Assembly (NCBI RefSeq): GCF_001039355.2
Contig: NW_019775014.1
Span: 353,108-417,107 of the forward strand
DNA: 64,000 nucleotides
Origin: Lingula anatina
Lineage: Eukaryota; Brachiopoda; Lingulata; Lingulida; Lingulidae
Reading direction: 5' to 3'
Shown: positions 24,983 to 36,187 of the stretch, piece after piece
Layout: each line of letters starts with the position of its first letter
How positions within the stretch are numbered: position 1 is the stretch's first letter
The notes under the pieces: model-generated
Databases searched by the model: none
What the model was told of the DNA's origin: nothing
Seen by the model: the letters and a program-made list of their open reading frames with translations, nothing else
Made by a program: the position numbers and the translations under genes

Positions 24983-26508
24983 ACCCTGAGTGCCAGAGCA
25001 ACGTGAAAGTTAGTTTGTTTAATATTTAATATACCTTGGAGTCACTTTCACTAGCTCTGACGAACAGCCACAATCTGACACCCTGAGCTTCAAAGATAAC
25101 TTGACACTAACCTCTTCACTGTAGTCTATCTTCATCGTGTCAAGTTACCTCTGACGAAAATAGTTTGACCTAGTTTATATAAGCCAATCGAATCCATGTT
25201 TCAAACATTTTCACCAAAGATTGGTGAAAACGCTGATTGGTTGAAAGTCCAGAATTATGTCAAATGAGAAAATTGTATTTTGTTGCGTCTGCATAACCGT
25301 CAATCGGTAATCCTCGGCTGATTCCGCAAGCGATACTAACAACAAAGTAATTGTCGAGTGCGGAGACATCCGAGTAGTTCCGAGTGCATAACCGTGCACA
25401 AAGAAAGCATGGCGTCTCCTACGAGTGCCTACGTAAAAGAATGGGTTAAGTTATCTCTTGATTCTTTACAAAATATGAGTATAACGGAATTGAAACCAGA
25501 GCAGTTTGAGGCCCTGCATCATTATCTACTGAGGGATGGTGTATTTTGGGCGTGCTGTCCACAGGTTACGGCAAGTCCCTGATATTCAGCCTTATCTTTG
25601 ATTGGTCCGGATTTGAACAAAGCGCGCTTTGACTCGTTCGCGTTCATTGGCTAGATCGTTCAATGAGTCATTGAGTGCGGGCTTTAATTTTGATTGGCAG
25701 GCGGCGCAGGCAATCGAATATGGTCAGAGGTAACTTGACACGATGAAGATAGACTACAGTGAAGAGGTTAGTGTCAAGTTATCTCTGAAGCTCAGGGTGC
25801 AATCTGAGGGCGTTCTTCTTTAAAATTTTGCCTGGGGCGCAACCATATTTGGAAGTCATGCGTCACAGCTGTGTCCGCCTGGATCCATATTTGGAAGTCA
25901 TAAGTCTCGTACGTCACAGGTTTAGCCGCCTGGAGCTGCCTTTCCCGCCTTGCGCTGACATTATCTCGTGCAGACGAGACAAGAATCAAAGTGTCTGAAG
26001 CGGATTTAGAAGTTTGAATTGAAAATATCTTACAGTCGAAGGTCAGTGCCACAATACAAGCAACATTCTGCTTTAAAAATTGATTTTGGTGTAGCCGTTG
26101 CGCACCCCTTATTGTGGTATCGGGCATCCAGCGTAGCTGTCAAATTTGGCACAACACGGCAAGCACGTGTATATTGTGTCTATTATCTCAGGACTAAATG
26201 TTCTTTTATAAGCAAAAATACAAAAACATTGGATGTACCTTTTTCTTTTAGAACATATTACTTATTTCTCACTTTACATATCTTAAATACAGCAAATAAA
26301 ATTAAATAAAGCAGAATTAAATCTAGTTTACGTTTCATTTTGGTCTGATGGCATTGAACTGCAGATTCACTGCGGAGCAGTTCTATTTGATTGACGGGAG
26401 CCTAACGTGGCCGCTGTGCACTAGAGCCTGGTATTGCGATATGCGTTATATATGAAATCAAGATCGAGCTGGCAATACCGGAATCTAGAACCTAGGGTAG
26501 GCGGGACT
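24983..26508. mobile_element. 1.5-kb composite insertion in unit 3
   Basis: Unit 4 reads straight through here (GGGGCGGGACTGGACAACAA at about 30727), whereas unit 3 carries about 1.5 kb between GCCGGGACT (ending 24982) and GCGGGACT (ending 26508). This fits an insertion with a roughly 8-bp target duplication, or a deletion in unit 4 at the same microhomology. Inside is a second element with about 80-bp inverted arms (25072-25154 and 25723-25800, including CTTGACACGATGAAGATAGA). It encloses a helicase fragment at 25409. Confidence 0.7.
25409..25612 (+). pseudogene. RecQ-like helicase N-terminal fragment inside the TIR element
   Basis: Starts MASPTSAYVKEWVKLSLDSL, then LKPEQFEAL (Q-motif-like region of RecQ/SF2 helicases). 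A frameshift near 25548 puts the Walker A text STGYGKSLIFSLIFDW in another frame; it then stops abruptly. It sits between the inverted arms of the 25.07-25.80 kb element, so it is probably the remnant of a helicase-encoding DNA transposon (or captured helicase exon) rather than a host gene. The transposon superfamily is not established; a helicase-bearing Academ-type element is one possibility. Confidence 0.7.
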
Positions 26509-26954
26509 GGAAAACAATACTGACTTTTAAATAACTCTGAAAGAACAATAGCTTTATTTTCGGGATTTTTCCTTTTGCCATTTTGTACTAAATATGGTGA
26601 ACTGCCACAAAAGGTGTCGTTTGACAAATAATACCTATTTTTGGAAAGTAGACTAAGTAGACTACTAAAATATTTTGATGAGTAGATTTAGGTCCCTTAA
26701 TAGGCTGAAATATCACTAGAGTAGATTTTGTTTGGTCTACTTGCCAAATGATTGAGTTCTTTGAGCATATCGTGACCGAGAGCATTTATTTCTATGGCAA
26801 AAGTTTTTTGCGCATCGCACATACGGTTTGTGAACCCAGCTATTATTCTTCTTAAAAATTGTTTGATACAGCTCACTCAACCATGTGTAGTCAGTTGAAT
26901 CCGATTTCGGCAGGCTAAGCTTAGCCAAATAACTTCATTAGACGTTTCGTAGCA
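26509..26954. other. Unit 3 tail, no gene
   Basis: Matches 30735-31190 behind gene 4, so it is the common tail of the two units. No coding exon. Confidence 0.6.
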
Positions 26955-27494
26955 TGGGGGCCTGGAAATGGTACTATTTTATTACATTCCGGTACCTTGT
27001 TGTAAGAAAAAGGGACTACTTTTTGTAGTCACTCATTTTTGGGTAACATGTTCACCATGGTTCAGCGACTTTTGTTTTTACTTTGATAGTCGTGTCACGT
27101 GCGCCCTGTCTCAGAGGAAACTGTGCATGCGTTATCTAGTATTGGTAAACGTTAAAAGGAAACGCCGGTATTTTTTAAATGGCAAGTCTTATTTTAAATT
27201 TGACATCGCAATAAAATTCAGGTCTTTTTCTTGCGGAGATGTTGCTATTGTGTTACATACTGGTACCTTGTTGTAAGAAAATGGGTGCATTTTTTACTGT
27301 CATCCACTTTGGGCTAGAAGTTCAACATGGTTCAGGAGTTCCTTTTACTTTGCTAGTCGGGTCACGTGCACCATGCTGCAGTTTGCAAATAAGGATGAAA
27401 AGAAGTAAATTGTACATGTTATGTACAGCATTCTAAGCGATCATTAAAAGAAAAGCTGGTACATTTTAAATCTCAAGTCTGATCGGAAATAACG
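26955..27494 (+). promoter_or_regulatory. Doubled upstream region of SCP gene 4
   Basis: Again two tandem copies of the conserved block, with CACGTG at 27096-27101 and 27363-27368. The proximal E-box is 132 bp from the ATG. The left part (TATTTTATTACATTCCGGTA onward) recurs at 31200 behind unit 4, where it is cut off. Confidence 0.5.
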
Positions 27495-29589
27495 ATGTTG
27501 AAAATAGCGAAAGTTGTTCAAGCATGTCGTGGACTAGCGAGAATTATTCAATCAAGCCAGAGATTGACAAGTATCACAACCACTCGGATATTTATGACCC
27601 CTTTCCAATCTAGTTTGGCTGCAAGTAACGAAATATGTATCCTTCCTGTCCGGGGACTGACGAACCGAACTTTGCGTTTGAAAAAAGTGAGTACTCCACC
27701 AAAGCAATTCCTTTTCTTTAAGCTGCATGAGCAACGAGTTGTTGATTAATAATTGTTACAATAAATTAGGCGGACATGTGCGTGTATGTTGTTGAATCTA
27801 GCGAGGCATAAAAAACAACCACGGCAGTGAGTTCTAGCCCTGGCAAAGGAATAAGGTAGAGTGAGGTTGTTGTAAACCAAATGTGCCGGAACTTTTACCT
27901 CAGAACTCTGGGATCCTCTACTTTAGCTGGCAATGATTTTATACCTGAAGTACATGATTGTGATTTTTGCTTTATCAATGAGTGGTGGCACCTGACGCAT
28001 TTGTTTTCCATCAACAAATGTACACACACACACAAATACAAACATACAAACACACACACACATACATACACAATTACACGCACATGAGTACACATGCACA
28101 CAAACATGAGTGCAAGTACATGCACCCACGCACAAACGCCACACATGAACCCAAATACACATGGATTTTTGTACTGACCGTACTTACCAAGTACAAGCAC
28201 GGTTTGTTACGCTCCCTAAGCACAATACTTTTAACTGCCGTAAATGTTTGTGTTAAAGAAGTCTGGGTATACATTTATTTCCACCACCTATAACTGGTCC
28301 AGGTTTCACTATGAAAACCTTCCAGATGCCGATGGATTACCCACTGGTAACTGGATCAGACCATTGGAAGCGAAAGATGCGCACTGTATTTAAGCGCTTA
28401 GACGTCAATGGCGACGGATACATTACAGAAGAAGACTCTCTGATGGCTGCTAGACGAGCTGCTCAGTACTTGGGTCTCAATGGTAACACTGTATTTTAAT
28501 TTACATGTATTTCGAGGCATATTTCCTAAGAAGGAGATCAAAAACTAGGTTCAACTAAAGTTCCACCTTGGATTTCATTGCCCCCTCTTTTTAATGCCTC
28601 TCGCTTATATTCTGCTCATTTTGTTCACTTTAGGGGCTGACGACAGAATTGGGGGGGGGGGTACAACCTGGTATTGATGTCAATGGTACGGCGTAGTGTA
28701 GCTCTCCGCTCATCGTGCATTGTATTGCAGCAGAAAAGTCAAAGGTGTTCAGCATGATCTACCGTTGGTGGAGCTCAGCAGTTGTACCTGTGGCTACAAT
28801 ACCAAAGTAATGTTCCCCCACCTCCCGTTAACCCAAAGACGACGCAAACTAACTGCAGATAATTAAATATTATCGTTTTCATTTCCATGCTCCAGAAATT
28901 AACGTCCTATCTAAGAACATACCGATGTATGTTTGATTTGCATGGGTGGTACCGTGGTATGGCAAAAAAAAAAAATAATAATAAAATAAATAAATAAAAA
29001 TAAATAAATAATAATAGAAATAAAAAATAAAACAAAAATAAAAAAAATTAAAAAAATGATCAGAAAAGGATCATTGACTTAATTTGTGAAGCACATACAG
29101 TGTATTAGTATATGTGAAACCGATTTTGGTGACGTTATGGGTGATCTTACATCATTAATCTAACAGACATCTCTTATCATTTTAGATGAGGAAACAGAAC
29201 CAGTTTTGGAAGTACGCCGAGAAGTCTGGAAAGCCTGGGCTACTAACAGTAAAACCGGCATGATATCAGAGGAAGAGCACAGAGAGAAAATCATGTCACA
29301 ATGTAATCAAAATAAGTTTCGATTGGAACTCTATCCGCAAATTGTACTGACGGGATTCGACAACATGGACAGCGATGGAGATGGCCGAATATCAAAGAGG
29401 GAATTTGCCGCCTTTTACTACGGTATGAACGTCCCAGCCGAATATTCGAAGGATGTCTTTGATGTTCTAGACGAAAACAAGGATGGCTTCATTTCATTGG
29501 AGGAATATGCCCAAGCGCACGCGGATTTTTTCTTCAGTGAGGATCCCAATAGCAAGTACAATGACCTTTGTGGTCCTCTAGTGCCATAA
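27495..29589 (+). CDS. SCP-like EF-hand protein, gene 4
   Basis: Exons 27495-27686, 28326-28482 and 29186-29589 give 250 residues. Presequence of 64 residues (MLKIAKVVQACRGLARIIQS...), core from MPMDYPLVTGSDHW. The three calcium loops are as in gene 3 (DVNGDGYITEED, DSDGDGRISKRE, DENKDGFISLEE). The C-terminus is NDLCGPLVP, with a cysteine where sisters have Phe or Leu. Donors are GTGAGT and GTAACA; acceptors are TTCCAG and TTTTAG. Introns and flanks are very close to gene 3, showing a recent duplication. Intron 2 holds an A-rich degenerate microsatellite at about 28967-29055. The residue after loop 1 is Ser (EEDS), where the other genes have Phe, Leu or Trp. Location and role as inferred for gene 3. 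Confidence 0.88.
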
Positions 29590-29638
29590 TTTCGTTACCG
29601 TACAGTACATGTACCGGTGCGACCATAAAAAAGACCAA

Positions 29639-29786
29639 GGCCCCGTATCTCCAAAGCATCGCGCATTGCCACCGTGGGCAAGCGTCTCAATTCCATAACT
29701 CGCCCATACTCGTCCCATATAATATATGGTAGCCGTTATTTGATATGGCTTTTTGCAATACGCAATGCTTTCGAGATACGGGGCCC
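29639..29786. repeat. Fold-back element A, copy 3 (3' flank of gene 4)
   Basis: Starts GGCCCCGTATCTCCAAAGCA and ends GCTTTCGAGATACGGGGCCC, 50 bp behind the SCP stop codon, in the same place as copy 2 in unit 3. Confidence 0.8.
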
Positions 29787-30039
29787 AGCTGTCATTAGTT
29801 AGCTATCGGTTTTTAGCCTCTCGTTAGTTATGAGTGCCGTTTCACGAAGCTAGCGCTATTTTGCGTGTTCCTGTCAGATATAGAAAGAAAACATGCGTTA
29901 TATGCTAATATGTTCTGTACGTATGTATAATACAATAGATCATGGAAAATACAAATGTAATTGAGGCATTACTTAAAACACCTATTTAGAAGATGACGTG
30001 AACTTTCAAATCGGCCACCAGAGGCACTACATAACACAT

Positions 30040-30125
30040 GCAGCACGTTGTTTTGTAACCACATTTGCATCTTTGTTGTCATTTGCCAATAGTGCGGTCA
30101 TTTCAGTGTCATCTCATCGCGTGGT
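30040..30125 (-). pseudogene. Relic of the acyltransferase gene behind SCP gene 4
   Basis: Nearly the same sequence as the relic behind gene 3 (TCATTTGCCAATAGTGCGGT, TGTCATCTCATCGCG), so inherited through the unit duplication. Similar to the antisense of the intact acyltransferase at about 43200-43242. Confidence 0.55.
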
Positions 30126-30257
30126 ACTTGATGCAAAGTTTCTATGAAATTAAATATATAGCTATAATACTTACACAACATTCGGCAACTTAAAGATTAC
30201 GTACACAGTAACGTGGCGGTCAGGAAAGCAATTGTCTAAAAGGAGAACGTACCTGTC

Positions 30258-30260
<3 letters not shown>

Positions 30261-30318
<58 letters not shown>
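30261..30318. repeat. (TA)n microsatellite
   Basis: A pure TA run, the paralogue of the run at 24513. Confidence 0.95.
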
Positions 30319-30320
<2 letters not shown>

Positions 30321-31194
30321 ATAACTTTATACTAATATCACCTGACATTAATGAACGACGAATAGGTGACGACGGTTTACAAAATCTTTCATATCGAAAT
30401 AAATAAACAACTAAATATGCACATATCCAAAATGTTCTTCGTGTCTTACCTTATTATATTCTGAGGGGAACAACCTGACCGCACCCAGAAGTGGTGTGCA
30501 CCCGCTTTTATAGTGAGCGTTGACAAAATGAACTCAAATATTCATGACCCTATTACAGCGACATTGCGGTAGCTGTGATAACGTGATATATATTTGTTGA
30601 TGTTGATAACGACCGTAATTGAACTATGAGTAAAAGTGAAATGTGAAAAAGCAAATACACTTCCAAGATTTCTATGGCGAATGTATGACCATGTATCACA
30701 GAGGATTGAGGGTTTTGTCAGAGGGTGGGGCGGGACTGGACAACAATACTGACTTTTAAATAACTCTGAAAGAACAATAACTTTGTTTTCGGGATTTTTC
30801 CTTTGCCATTTGTACTAAATTTGGTGAACTGCCACAAAATGTGTCGTTTGACAAATACAGTCTATTTTTGGCAAGTAGACTAAGTAGACCACTGAAATAT
30901 TTTGATGAGTAGATTTAGGACCCTTAATAGGCTGAAATATCACTAGAGTAGTTTTTTTGGTCTACTTGCCAAATGATTGAGTTCTTTGAGCACATCGTGA
31001 CCGAGAGCATTTATTTTTATGGCAGAAGTTTTTTGGGCATCGCACATACGGTTTGTGAACCCAGCTATTATTCTTCTTAAAAAACATTTGTTTGATACAG
31101 CTCACTCAACCATGTGTAGTCATTTGAATCCGATTTCAGCAGGCTAAGCTTAGCCAAATAACTTCATTAGACGTTACATAGCATGGGAGCCTGG

Positions 31195-31303
31195 AAATGG
31201 TACTATTTTATTACATTCCGGTACCTTGTTGTAAGAAAAAAGGACAACTTTTTGTAGTCACTCATTTTTGGGTAACATGTTCACCATGGTTCAGCGACTT
31301 TGT
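31195..31303 (+). promoter_or_regulatory. Truncated upstream block of a lost SCP unit
   Basis: Repeats the start of the unit 4 upstream region (GGTACTATTTTATTACATTC ... CACCATGGTTCAGCGACTTT) and then breaks off at about 31303, before the E-box. This marks where the array was interrupted; the downstream gene of that unit is gone. Confidence 0.7.
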
Positions 31304-32240
31304 TTTTCATGTTAAGGAGCTAAACGAACTTAGGAGCTAAACGCGTTGAAAAAATGAGACAAAACAGGCGCTTAGAAATGTGTTTAGGAGCTAAACACTG
31401 TTTTTCGATGTGTTTGGGGCGTAACTTCATGCCTGAACACGATTTTATTCCAAAAATTGGCAGAGTTATCCAGGAGAGTAAAGACTATAATCCCTGCTGT
31501 CATTTTGGTTTGAAAGTTTTTGTTATGGAGTTACGAGCCTCTAATTACAGATTTTCATTAAACAAAGGCATCATTTTGCTTTATCAGCGATACAATCTGA
31601 ACTGAGACTTTAAGAAAAATCGCTGGCAGGGTTTTGGAGTACCAAATGGTATCATTAAATCGGCTTTGGCACGGTGATCGTGGGTGCTCAGGTAAAAGAG
31701 ATATCTGAGAAACCTTTTTTTTCTGTTTTTACCCCAAAATCACGATTATGACGTCAACCGTAATATGACATATGTGTAAAGATTTATTTATTACCCAAAA
31801 TAATATATGTAAGGCAGTAAATAAGAGTTTTGGGAGATGGGTGACAATGTCCTTAATAATCTAACGAATAAACACGGTGACCATATTTTGACGAAGTATT
31901 ATCTCTTTTAATTTCTTTGTTTTGTTGACATTTGTTGACATTGGAAATTTTAAGTGTTAAATAATTCCTTCTCGATATGATAACAGGAAAAACGAAAAGT
32001 TATGTACTATTTTCGTTAACGAAGGGCGATTTAGCATATATCGCAAATATGATGTTCATAGTGATAGCCGTTGAATGTATAAAAATAAAAAACAAAGGTT
32101 TTCAATGAATTTACGTACAGCAGTTTCGAAAAAAAAATTCTGAAGACATTTCATTATTTTCAATGAATTTAGATTTTATTTCTTTTTATTTTCTTTTTTC
32201 AAAATCTTCTAACGCAAAATTATGCACCTAGAACAGTTGT
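31304..32240. other. Spacer with TTAGGAGCTAAAC repeats
   Basis: AGGAGCTAAAC recurs three times between 31315 and 31400. No gene is supported. AATAAA on the minus strand (TTTATT at about 32175) may serve the inhibitor gene to the right. Confidence 0.45.
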
Positions 32241-33434
32241 TTAGGCAACATTGCAATCCTCCCTGGTTCCACATCTCCAGGAATCAGGTGACAGTAGGAT
32301 CGGTTTATCCTTGGGACACATGCAGCCTTTCCAGCACAACGTGACGCACATTGGAGGGTCATATGATGTGCACGTGGTCGGGCAAATCCAGCCACACTTT
32401 GATGGGTATTCCGGCATCTCCAGATCACCGGGGCATTCTGAGAAAAACGGAGTAAGATAAATAAACACAGTTACAGTAATACCCGTTAAAAAAGTACCTA
32501 AGCCAAATACGAGGACTTCTTTACTTGACGACGAATCCATACCATTTCAAGTGCATGTAAATGAAGTGAGTTTAGTTCTGAAGCTGTAGCCATGCCTTTT
32601 CTGCGTAGGCGCTATATTCCTATAAATTGGACTACAGATTTATCTTAGCTCAAACTTTTTTGAATTTTGGTCTAAAAATATAAACCAGTTTTAGAGCAAA
32701 ATCCTTTTGTGAAGTCATCTGTAGGTTTTTTTATAATAGACTTACAATTACGAAATGCTTTCTCGAGATATAAAGGAAATTCAATAATATAAATGCGGAT
32801 ACTGAATTGTATGCAAATGAAATTTTTGTGCAAACCGATATTAAATAGTCGGGAAGATTTATCATGCCCGGTTACATGTATACAGCTGCTGTGATTATAA
32901 ACAAGTCTGAATGAGAGTAGGTGCGGTCTTGATACTTTCATCAGCCTGCTTAAGTCACTTATTGAAAAAAAGTGGATGAAACCAGGCCCCGTAACTCGAA
33001 AGTATCGCGCATTGCGACCGAGGGCAAGCGTCTCGATTCCATAACTCGCCCATACTCGCCCCACATAGGGGCTATGGAATCGAGACGCTTGCGCTCGGTC
33101 GCAATACGCGATGCTGAAGACTTACGGGGCCCAGGTGTAACAGGAATGAAGCACGCAAGGTACCGTGGTACGTTTTTCATTACTTTGCACAGGTGACATT
33201 CGTCCCATTTACTAACCCCAATACTCCAACTAACCCTAACCTGTACTAATCATATAGGACCCCGGACTGCCATTCCTAGGACTACCATTCCTGTCACACT
33301 GGCATATTTGGATATTGAATATCTAAACTTGTTTGCATACATGTACCTCCTTTTTCATCTGGTGGAGGGTAATGAAGCCGTCTCGGGTTTGCTGCAATAC
33401 CCGAAATTACCAAAATCACCAACAAGGCACGCAT
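32241..33434 (-). CDS. Secreted TIL-type cysteine-rich protease inhibitor, two exons
   Basis: Minus strand; exon 1 33434-33347, exon 2 32437-32241. Exon 1 codes a signal peptide (MRALLVILVISGIAANPRRL) and a short Pro-rich linker, and ends at donor GTACAT in phase 1. Exon 2 follows acceptor TTTTTCTCAG and codes ECPGDLEMPEYPSKCGWICP and onward. The product is 94 residues. The mature part has ten cysteines in the order of a trypsin-inhibitor-like (TIL) domain, including CPTTC, CWKGCMC and a C-terminal C...C pair. TIL proteins usually block serine proteases; the reactive-site loop lies near CMCPKDKP. An unspliced reading from 32540 would give a membrane-anchored form, but the acceptor site and the matching signal exon favour the spliced gene. 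Two repeats sit in the intron. Confidence 0.75.
32985..33132. repeat. Fold-back element A, copy 4 (intron of the TIL gene)
   Basis: The best-preserved palindrome of the family: GGCCCCGTAACTCGAAAGTA ... GCAAGCGTCTCGATTCCATA, then the complementary arm ending TTACGGGGCCC. The central text CTCGCCCATACTCGCCC is shared with copy 3. Confidence 0.85.
33135..33300. repeat. Dispersed repeat C, copy 1
   Basis: Starts GTGTAACAGGAATG and ends with CCATTCCTAGGACTACCATT and CCTGTCACAC, with internal TAACCCTAACCTGTACT. Imperfect inverted ends. Other copies are at 36629, 51071, 56155 and (partial) 61718. Confidence 0.65.
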
Positions 33435-34020
33435 TCTAAAAAGGTGCAATTTTACAGTGAATACAAAATACCACTTCAAGGTTTCATTCCATAAATAAAA
33501 AATCTGTATATAGTACAGATAAGTTATTGCCTGGTTATCGAAGCAGATGGAATCAATACCACCCCCACCAACACGTACTGAGTTCAGCAGAGATGGAGTC
33601 GGGCATTTTCTTTTTCTCAAGCATGTTGTACCCTTCTTTCACCTTTCAATACGCCCACCTGTTAGCCTAACACCTGTCATTCTCAGCTACTTGTCAAAAT
33701 TATGCCTCGCCCTAGATCATTTTCCATTTTTAGACTATTCGATTTCTACACAATAAGCTGAAAGCGGACCCGAGAACTTGCGTCCCTACACTTGGGACTC
33801 ATCAGATTCTCTGAAGTTACGTGACAGTGCATAGTGAACAGTTTAGTGAAAACCAGATGTGAGACGGGTTGTGCCTCCCCCCCCCAATATGGCTGACTCT
33901 CTTGAATACTTGTTGCGTAATCCCCGCGGGGAAACTATTCAGTGTCTGATCGGGAATTAAGCCGCGAGGTTTTTAGTGGTGAGCCATATTTGATGCGCGG
34001 ATCTGTTAGACCCCATTTCC
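33435..34020. other. Spacer upstream of the TIL gene
   Basis: Should include the promoter of the minus-strand inhibitor gene. No conserved motif can be assigned and no other gene is seen. Confidence 0.4.
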
Positions 34021-34215
34021 AGAGATTAGATCGATCTACTTTAGATTGACCTAACTCCCTGGGGGTTCACGCTAAATAGCTGTCAGCCGGGCGGACACGA
34101 AAGTTAATTACCCCCTTACAGCTTGTATTAGGCGGGACGGACATTTAAGCCAGATTATCTGACAGTAATCTAGTGAGACTACCCGCGGGGATAGATCGAT
34201 CTAAAAGCTCTGGGA
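34021..34215. repeat. Fold-back element B, copy 2
   Basis: Palindromic: TTAGATCGATCTA at the left, CTCCCTGGGGGTTCACGCTA, CTGTCAGCC, centre AATTACCCCCTTACAGCTTG, then complementary text and GATAGATCGATCTA at the right. Non-coding. Confidence 0.8.
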
Positions 34216-34821
34216 ACAGAGCCTTAGTCCGCTGTTCTGAATGCACAAATATACAGAGTCGTACTTCACAAAAGAAATTTAGGGACTTTGTCATTTTTAA
34301 AGTAAGAGATTTTGGACAAAATGTTAAATTTTGGGCAAATTACTAAAACTGAATAAAATCCAAGAATAATATTAGTTTATACATAAATCTACACTGTACA
34401 TGTATAAAGGAACATGACAGAGGCAAACTGTTATTGAAGCACCATAGTAAATCTAAATGCTGGTATACCAGCTCGAGCCCATTGTTTCTACTCACGTGGA
34501 TTGCTTACTTGTTCTTTGGGTTTGTTTCGAAGATTTCACGAAGAAATAAACTCGACGCCTCAGCCGCAACAGTTTACAGACGCTACTTCTATTGGTCTTT
34601 TATATGTTTGTATCACAATTACTATTTACAGCCAGAAAATTAAATAAATACGACGTTTAATTTTCGCCGCAAATTACCTCAATCTTAATATATGAAATAC
34701 ATGGTCTACTCAGTGCATTATGCGACTTAAATAACCTTCAGTGAAACTCATCGGCAGACGTATTATGTATAATGATGTGCGTTTATAAATTGAAAAAAAA
34801 GGTCAAGTTATGTTTAAGAGA

Positions 34822-35073
34822 CCATTCCCAGAGCCTATCGTACTAAATTTGGATCGAACTATTTCCAAGGGGAATCTCACTTAATTGCAATTAACTTAAG
34901 GGGCTCAGATATCTGTCACGCCTATTGAAGCTGATAGAGGGTAATTAACTATCGTTTAGCAGCTCTAGTAGGCATCCCAGACATCAAAATCACTTAAGCT
35001 GAAAGCAATTCGGCGAAACCCCCCGTGGAGATGGACCGTTCCTATTAGATCGATCTAGAGATGGGAACCCAGT
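34822..35073. repeat. Fold-back element B, copy 3
   Basis: More diverged than copy 2. Shares CTGTCACGCC, GGGTAATTAACTATCGTTTA at the centre and TTAGATCGATCTAGAGATGG at the right arm. Confidence 0.7.
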
Positions 35074-35746
35074 CTAAGGCACTTCCCCTTGTTACTTCAT
35101 TGATGTCCAATTCTAAACTCGTTTCTATCTTTGGTGCTAACATTATTGCCATGGAGTCTCTACCATTGTAGGGCATAGGGACGGGGAGAGGGGCAGGGGC
35201 GGATCCAAAGATATTTTCTGATAGTCTTCCAAATTATCTTTGTTGATGCATCCTCCATTTTCACACTTTCACCAGAAGAAAATGGATACCCATCAATGTA
35301 AACTTGAAAATCTGACCGTCTTCCGGAAGCCTCAGAAGACCGCCTCAATCCACCCCCGGGATTTGGAAGAAACGCTCTCTGTTATAAAAAAACACCTTTT
35401 GCAGAATGGGGTGTAGCCTCTTTACTTGCATATTGTTTCAGACAGAAAAGGTACGTCGCGATCTTGGTACTTCAAAGTTCTTACAAATTGAATCTTTTTT
35501 TTTTCAATTTCCTTTTACAAGAAGAACAGTAAAACATTCTATGGCTCAAACTCTGTTTGTACAGCCATATTAGGAACTTAATGTTTTATCACAGACATCA
35601 TTACGAATAAAATAGTGCTGGTAATCAAGGAAGTGGATTTCTATTTCATTGTTTATGATAAACCGTTCCTATATGGACTGCCCCTATGTGCTGTAAAGAT
35701 CAAAATGGTTAATGTTGTCGATTTTAGAAGCAATTTCCAGGCAGAC
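35074..35746. other. Spacer, no gene
   Basis: No supported coding sequence. Ends at the LINE target site. Confidence 0.4.
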
Positions 35747-36187
35747 GTAGACAGGCATGGAAAAGCACTGTGAAAGTGGACAAAAGATGGGATGTTTTTC
35801 ATCAGAAGTGCCTACGCCGAATAATGAAGATTTTATACAGAGACCATATCACCAATGAAGAAGTGATTAGGAAGGCAAAGTCAAGACCATTACATGAAAC
35901 AGTCACCATTCGTCGGATAAAATTGACAGGACACATCATTCGACTACCAGCTGAGAGGCATGCAAAAACTGCTATGACTTGGGTACCACCGGGAGGCAAG
36001 CGCAAACGAGGTAGACAGAAGATAACCTGGAGGAAAACCTTCCAGAATGATCTGCAAAGAGGCAACATCAGGTGGGAGGAGATAGAGAGGGGCGCTGTCG
36101 ACTGGACAAGTTGGAAAAAAGTTTGCCGCCCAATGTCCTACGTTGGACAGGAGTAACTAAGTACTAAGTAAGTAAGTAGACAGGCAT
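35747..36187 (+). mobile_element. 5'-truncated LINE (non-LTR retrotransposon) 3' end
   Basis: The element body is 35759-36175, between perfect 12-bp target duplications GTAGACAGGCAT (35747-35758 and 36176-36187). An open frame (35770-36156) codes the C-terminal end of a reverse-transcriptase polyprotein: KCLRRIMKILYRDHITNEEV, then the RRIKLTGHIIRLP block, the basic GKRKRGRQKITWR block and a final DWTSWKKVC block. It ends in a stop codon followed by a short (TAAG)n tail. The frame is intact but lacks the catalytic domains. The clade cannot be assigned from this part. Confidence 0.9.

Noticed and set aside
32241-32540. Single-exon membrane-anchored cysteine-rich protein
   Set aside because: A good acceptor immediately before the cysteine domain and an in-phase signal-peptide exon favour the spliced secreted form; the apparent membrane segment would be intron.
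35160-35348. Minus-strand ORF of 62 codons
   Set aside because: Short, no features, no neighbour exon.
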